DNA of 64,000 bases from Anaplasma phagocytophilum str. Webster (GTDB lineage: Bacteria; Pseudomonadota; Alphaproteobacteria; Rickettsiales; Anaplasmataceae): contig NZ_LANS01000001.1 of NCBI RefSeq assembly GCF_000964685.1, positions 372,001-436,000 on the forward strand, read 5' to 3'. The notes beneath the pieces are model-generated. The model saw nothing but the letters and a program-made list of their open reading frames with translations. It was not told where the DNA came from and ran no database searches. Shown here piece after piece: positions 61,225 through 64,000 of the stretch. The stretch's first letter is position 1, and each line of letters starts with the position of its first letter. Both the position numbers and the translations under genes were made by a program.

Positions 61225-62640
61225 ATGGACAAGTACGAAGTAGTAATAATCGGGAGTGGACCTGGAGGATATATAGCTGCTATTCGCGCAGCGCAGCTCG
61301 GATATAACGTGGCTATAGTGGAGCGTGAAGACAACCTGGGAGGCGTGTGCCTAAATTGGGGTTGCATTCCCACAAAGGCTTTGCTCAAATCTGCCCAACT
61401 GTACAAAAAGATCCTGTCTGCTAGTTCCTTTGGTATTAAAATTACGGGAGATGTAGAGGTAGACATTCAGTCAATCGTGGCACACTCTAGAGACGCTGTG
61501 GCTAAGCTGAGCTGCGGTGTATCTATGCTCATGAAAAAGAACGGCGTTAAGGTGTATAAAGGATGCGCGCGTATTGCCGGTAAAGGAGAGATTCATGTTG
61601 ATAATGACGGAGTAAAAAGTGCCCTCTCGGCTAAACATATAATACTTGCCACCGGTGGAAGGCCAAGAATTGCTACCAATTTAGATACAAAATTGCTTTG
61701 GTCCTCCAAAGATGCCATGCTCCCTGAAACGTTGCCTAAATCTCTCTTGATCATTGGTAGTGGCGCAATTGGTATTGAGTTTGCCAGTTTCTACAGCACC
61801 CTTGGTAGTAAAGTTACCATTGTAGAAATGCAAGATAGAATTCTGCCATTGGAAGATCGTGACATATCGTTGTCTATGCATGAGATATTGAAAAACCAGG
61901 GAGTAGATATATTTACTGCTTGCTCAGTTATGGATTTAGTCCAGAGTGCTTCTTCCATTACAGCTCAGATCGTCAACAGTGGCACAAAAGATACTGTAAC
62001 TTCTTCTTTTGAAAGGGTAATTTGCGCCATAGGTATTTTGCCTAATTCCGGAAACCTAGGCTTGGAGGATACTAAAGTACAGCTCGATAAGGGGGGCTTT
62101 ATCATCACAGACGGTATGTGCCAAACATCAGAGCCCGGAATATACGCCATCGGAGATGTAGCAGGGCCTCCATGTTTAGCTCACAAAGCTAGTCACGAAG
62201 CTGTGATTTGTGTTGAGGGTATTGCTAAAAAAGACGGTCGTATATCAACAGCACCCTCCACTCTACATAAAAATAATATACCCAGCTGCATTTATTCGAT
62301 TCCTCAGATCGCTAGCGTGGGATTGACTGAAGATGCCGCTAAAGCCCAAGGCCTAGAGATAAAAGTTGGTATCTCACGCGCTAGCTGCAACGGTAAAGCC
62401 ATTGCCTCTGGGGAATCTGAGGGTTTCGTAAAGGTTATTCTGTGCTCCAAGACTGGAGAACTACTCGGAGCTCACATGCTCGGAAGTGAAGTTACAGAGA
62501 TGATCAACGGATACATAGTAGGGCGTCAGCTTGAGGCTACAGATCTCGATATAGCTCATACCATATTCCCTCACCCCACACTCTCTGAAATGATGCACTC
62601 TGCCATACTCTCCGCTTGGAACGAACCTCTGGATAGTTAA
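61225..62640 (+). CDS. lpdA: Dihydrolipoamide dehydrogenase (E3)
   Basis: A 471-residue FAD flavoenzyme that reoxidises lipoyl groups of the pyruvate and 2-oxoglutarate dehydrogenase complexes. The FAD site is VIIGSGPGGYIAA. The redox pair Cys42/Cys47 sits in GGVCLNWGCIPTK, the NAD site is IIGSGAIGIEFASF, the second FAD motif is IYAIGDVAGPP, and the C-terminal His-Glu dyad lies in HTIFPHPTLSEMM. The frame is intact. The partner pdhA is at 46140. Confidence 0.97.
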   Translation: MDKYEVVIIGSGPGGYIAAIRAAQLGYNVAIVEREDNLGGVCLNWGCIPTKALLKSAQLYKKILSASSFGIKITGDVEVDIQSIVAHSRDAVAKLSCGVSMLMKKNGVKVYKGCARIAGKGEIHVDNDGVKSALSAKHIILATGGRPRIATNLDTKLLWSSKDAMLPETLPKSLLIIGSGAIGIEFASFYSTLGSKVTIVEMQDRILPLEDRDISLSMHEILKNQGVDIFTACSVMDLVQSASSITAQIVNSGTKDTVTSSFERVICAIGILPNSGNLGLEDTKVQLDKGGFIITDGMCQTSEPGIYAIGDVAGPPCLAHKASHEAVICVEGIAKKDGRISTAPSTLHKNNIPSCIYSIPQIASVGLTEDAAKAQGLEIKVGISRASCNGKAIASGESEGFVKVILCSKTGELLGAHMLGSEVTEMINGYIVGRQLEATDLDIAHTIFPHPTLSEMMHSAILSAWNEPLDS

Positions 62641-62722
62641 CCATACCCAGTCTTTCCTAGGTGTAGACACCAAACGATGCTGCAGCCATCGTTACGCCTA
62701 ATCGTACCCGTACAGATAACCG

Positions 62723-64000
62723 TTAGCTATTCATCATTTCAAAAAAGTCGTTGTTATCCTTAGCCATGCTAAGCTTGTCTCTCAGAAACTCCATAGCCTC
62801 AACTGGACCCATGGCTGATAACAACCTTCTCAGTAACCATACCTTCTTCAGAAGCGCTGATTCTATCAGCATGTCTTCCTTTCTTGTTCCAGACTTAGAT
62901 ATATCTATCGCTGGGTAGATTCTCTTATCTGCTATCTTCCGATCAAGTATTATCTCGCAGTTTCCTGTACCCTTGAACTCCTCGAAAATCACTTCATCCA
63001 TTTTCGATCCCGTCTCTATTAGAGCAGTCGCTATTATCGTGAGCGATCCCCCATTCTCTATATTCCTAGCTGCTCCAAAAAACCTCTTAGGCCTCTGTAG
63101 CGCATTAGAATCTACCCCACCTGTAAGCACCTTTCCTGATGATGGCATAACCTCATTATATGCCCTAGCTAATCTTGTTATAGAGTCTAAAAGGATTACC
63201 ACCTCCTTCTTATGCTCTACCATCCTCTTAGCTCTTTCTATCACTATCTCTGCCAACTGTACGTGCCGGTACGCAGGCTCATCAAATGTAGAACTTACAA
63301 CTTCTCCCTTTACTGACCTCAACATATCCGTGACTTCTTCTGGCCTTTCACCTATCAAAAGCACTATCAGTTCCATGTTGGGGTGGTTTACAGCTATAGA
63401 GTGCGCGATTTGCTGCAAGATTACAGTCTTACCAACCCTTGGAGGTGCTACTATTAGCGCACGTTGCCCCTTTCCTAGTGGCGCTATTATGTCTATAGCA
63501 CGCATGCTTATATCTTTCTTCTCGTTCCCAGCACCCTTATTGCACTCGAGCAATATTCTATCTTCTGGGTATACTGGAATCAGATCGTCAAAGTGTACAT
63601 ACCTCTGTAGCTTACCTATCTCCGTGTAGTTTATGCTGTACGCCTTGACTAAGGTAAAATACCTTTCCTTATCTCCAGGTGCACGTATCTCACCACTTAC
63701 TATGTCACCCGTTCTCAAGTTAAATTTCTTTATCTGACCAGCCGATATGTAGATGTCATCGCTACTTGCCGCGTAATTTGCTTCTGCTGATCTCAAAAAT
63801 CCAAATCCATCCGGCAATGTTTCTACTACACCACCACCTATTGCCACTCCTCCTTCGCTGATTACTCTCTTCATCAGCTGGAATATTATCTCTTGCTTCA
63901 GCATCCTGCCGTTGCTTACTACACCTAGCTCCTCCGCTATTGCTAGTAGCTCCCCTGTGCTTTTTCTCTTCAGCTCACATAGGTTCAGGATTCTTCCTTC
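62723..64000 (-). CDS. rho: Transcription termination factor Rho (5' end outside window)
   Basis: The frame is open to the last base of the window, so the ATG at 63904 is internal: the preceding codons read [20 protein letters not shown], the Rho N-terminal helical domain. About 425 residues are visible. The RNA-binding fold is at [12 protein letters not shown]...[18 protein letters not shown]. The P-loop is [15 protein letters not shown], Walker B is [16 protein letters not shown], and the Q-loop is [26 protein letters not shown]. This is the hexameric RNA helicase that releases RNA polymerase. Confidence 0.97.
   Translation of the reverse strand, partial: EGRILNLCELKRKSTGELLAIAEELGVVSNGRMLKQEIIFQLMKRVISEGGVAIGGGVVETLPDGFGFLRSAEANYAASSDDIYISAGQIKKFNLRTGDIVSGEIRAPGDKERYFTLVKAYSINYTEIGKLQRYVHFDDLIPVYPEDRILLECNKGAGNEKKDISMRAIDIIAPLGKGQRALIVAPPRVGKTVILQQIAHSIAVNHPNMELIVLLIGERPEEVTDMLRSVKGEVVSSTFDEPAYRHVQLAEIVIERAKRMVEHKKEVVILLDSITRLARAYNEVMPSSGKVLTGGVDSNALQRPKRFFGAARNIENGGSLTIIATALIETGSKMDEVIFEEFKGTGNCEIILDRKIADKRIYPAIDISKSGTRKEDMLIESALLKKVWLLRRLLSAMGPVEAMEFLRDKLSMAKDNNDFFEMMNS

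Overview
The window comes from the chromosome of a Rickettsiales bacterium of the family Anaplasmataceae, and the best fit is Anaplasma phagocytophilum. The grounds are two copies of a P44/Msp2 hypervariable cassette with its conserved flanks (LAKELAYDVVTGQ..., SGKDIVQFAKAVEIS, DEKTI-AGLLAKTIEGGEVVEIRAV), a 23S-5S rRNA unit not preceded by a 16S gene, an orphan virB9, a COX15-type heme A synthase, an NDUFS4-like complex I subunit, and a reduced gene set separated by long non-coding gaps. No database search was possible, so names rest on motifs and family knowledge.

Layout. 1-7.3 kb: the 3' end of ftsZ, ccmA, ctaA, a DsbA-like thiol oxidoreductase, hisS and purC. 7.8-11.3 kb: an unrecognised 1162-residue protein. 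11.3-14.4 kb: a gene-poor stretch holding a p44 donor cassette, decayed p44 flanks and a degenerate ~59-bp tandem repeat. 14.4-20.7 kb (minus strand): rnhA, a large AsmA/YhdP-like protein, pyrH, frr, cdsA. 20.8-25.4 kb: mfd and ribE. 25.4-33 kb: duplicated non-coding segments, a stray pyrH fragment, a flavin oxidoreductase with an apparent frameshift, an M16 peptidase with a repeated 3' end, a second DsbA-like protein, and the divergent secB / Tim44-like pair. 33.7-36.7 kb (minus): an MFS transporter, tmk, fabD. 36.9-41.3 kb: a truncated phage/GTA portal gene, rpmE, nadK, guaB, a 5'-truncated purN and a guaB fragment. 41.8-45 kb (minus): 5S and 23S rRNA with a clear promoter. 45.1-50.7 kb: alpha/beta hydrolase, pdhA, virB9, trxA, xseB, an NDUFS4-like gene and an AEC-family permease. 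51.1-57.4 kb (minus, except one gene): a p44 pseudogene, rsmD, a SurA-like chaperone, tRNA-His, gltX, a DUF2628 protein (plus strand), thiS-thiG. 57.6-59.6 kb: an unrecognised 669-residue protein with a very basic C-terminus. 60-64 kb: nfuA, a DnaJ-domain membrane protein, lpdA and the greater part of rho.

Most recognised genes are housekeeping: nucleotide and cofactor synthesis (purC, purN, guaB, pyrH, tmk, nadK, ribE, thiSG), translation (hisS, gltX, rpmE, frr, rRNA, tRNA-His), respiration (ctaA, ccmA, NDUFS4-like, pdhA, lpdA), envelope protein traffic (secB, SurA-like, two DsbA-like, AsmA-like) and DNA or RNA maintenance (mfd, rnhA, xseB, rho). Host-interaction candidates are the p44 cassettes, VirB9, and the two large unrecognised proteins, which I regard as effector candidates by inference only.

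The most unusual structural theme is that several gaps are not random sequence. They hold partial copies of genes present elsewhere in the window (dsbA 3' end, M16 3' end, guaB middle, pyrH 5' end) embedded in decayed tandem repeats. At two loci a block of near-perfect identity stops abruptly and gives way to a strongly diverged block, which suggests repeated duplication followed by gene conversion or patchy decay.
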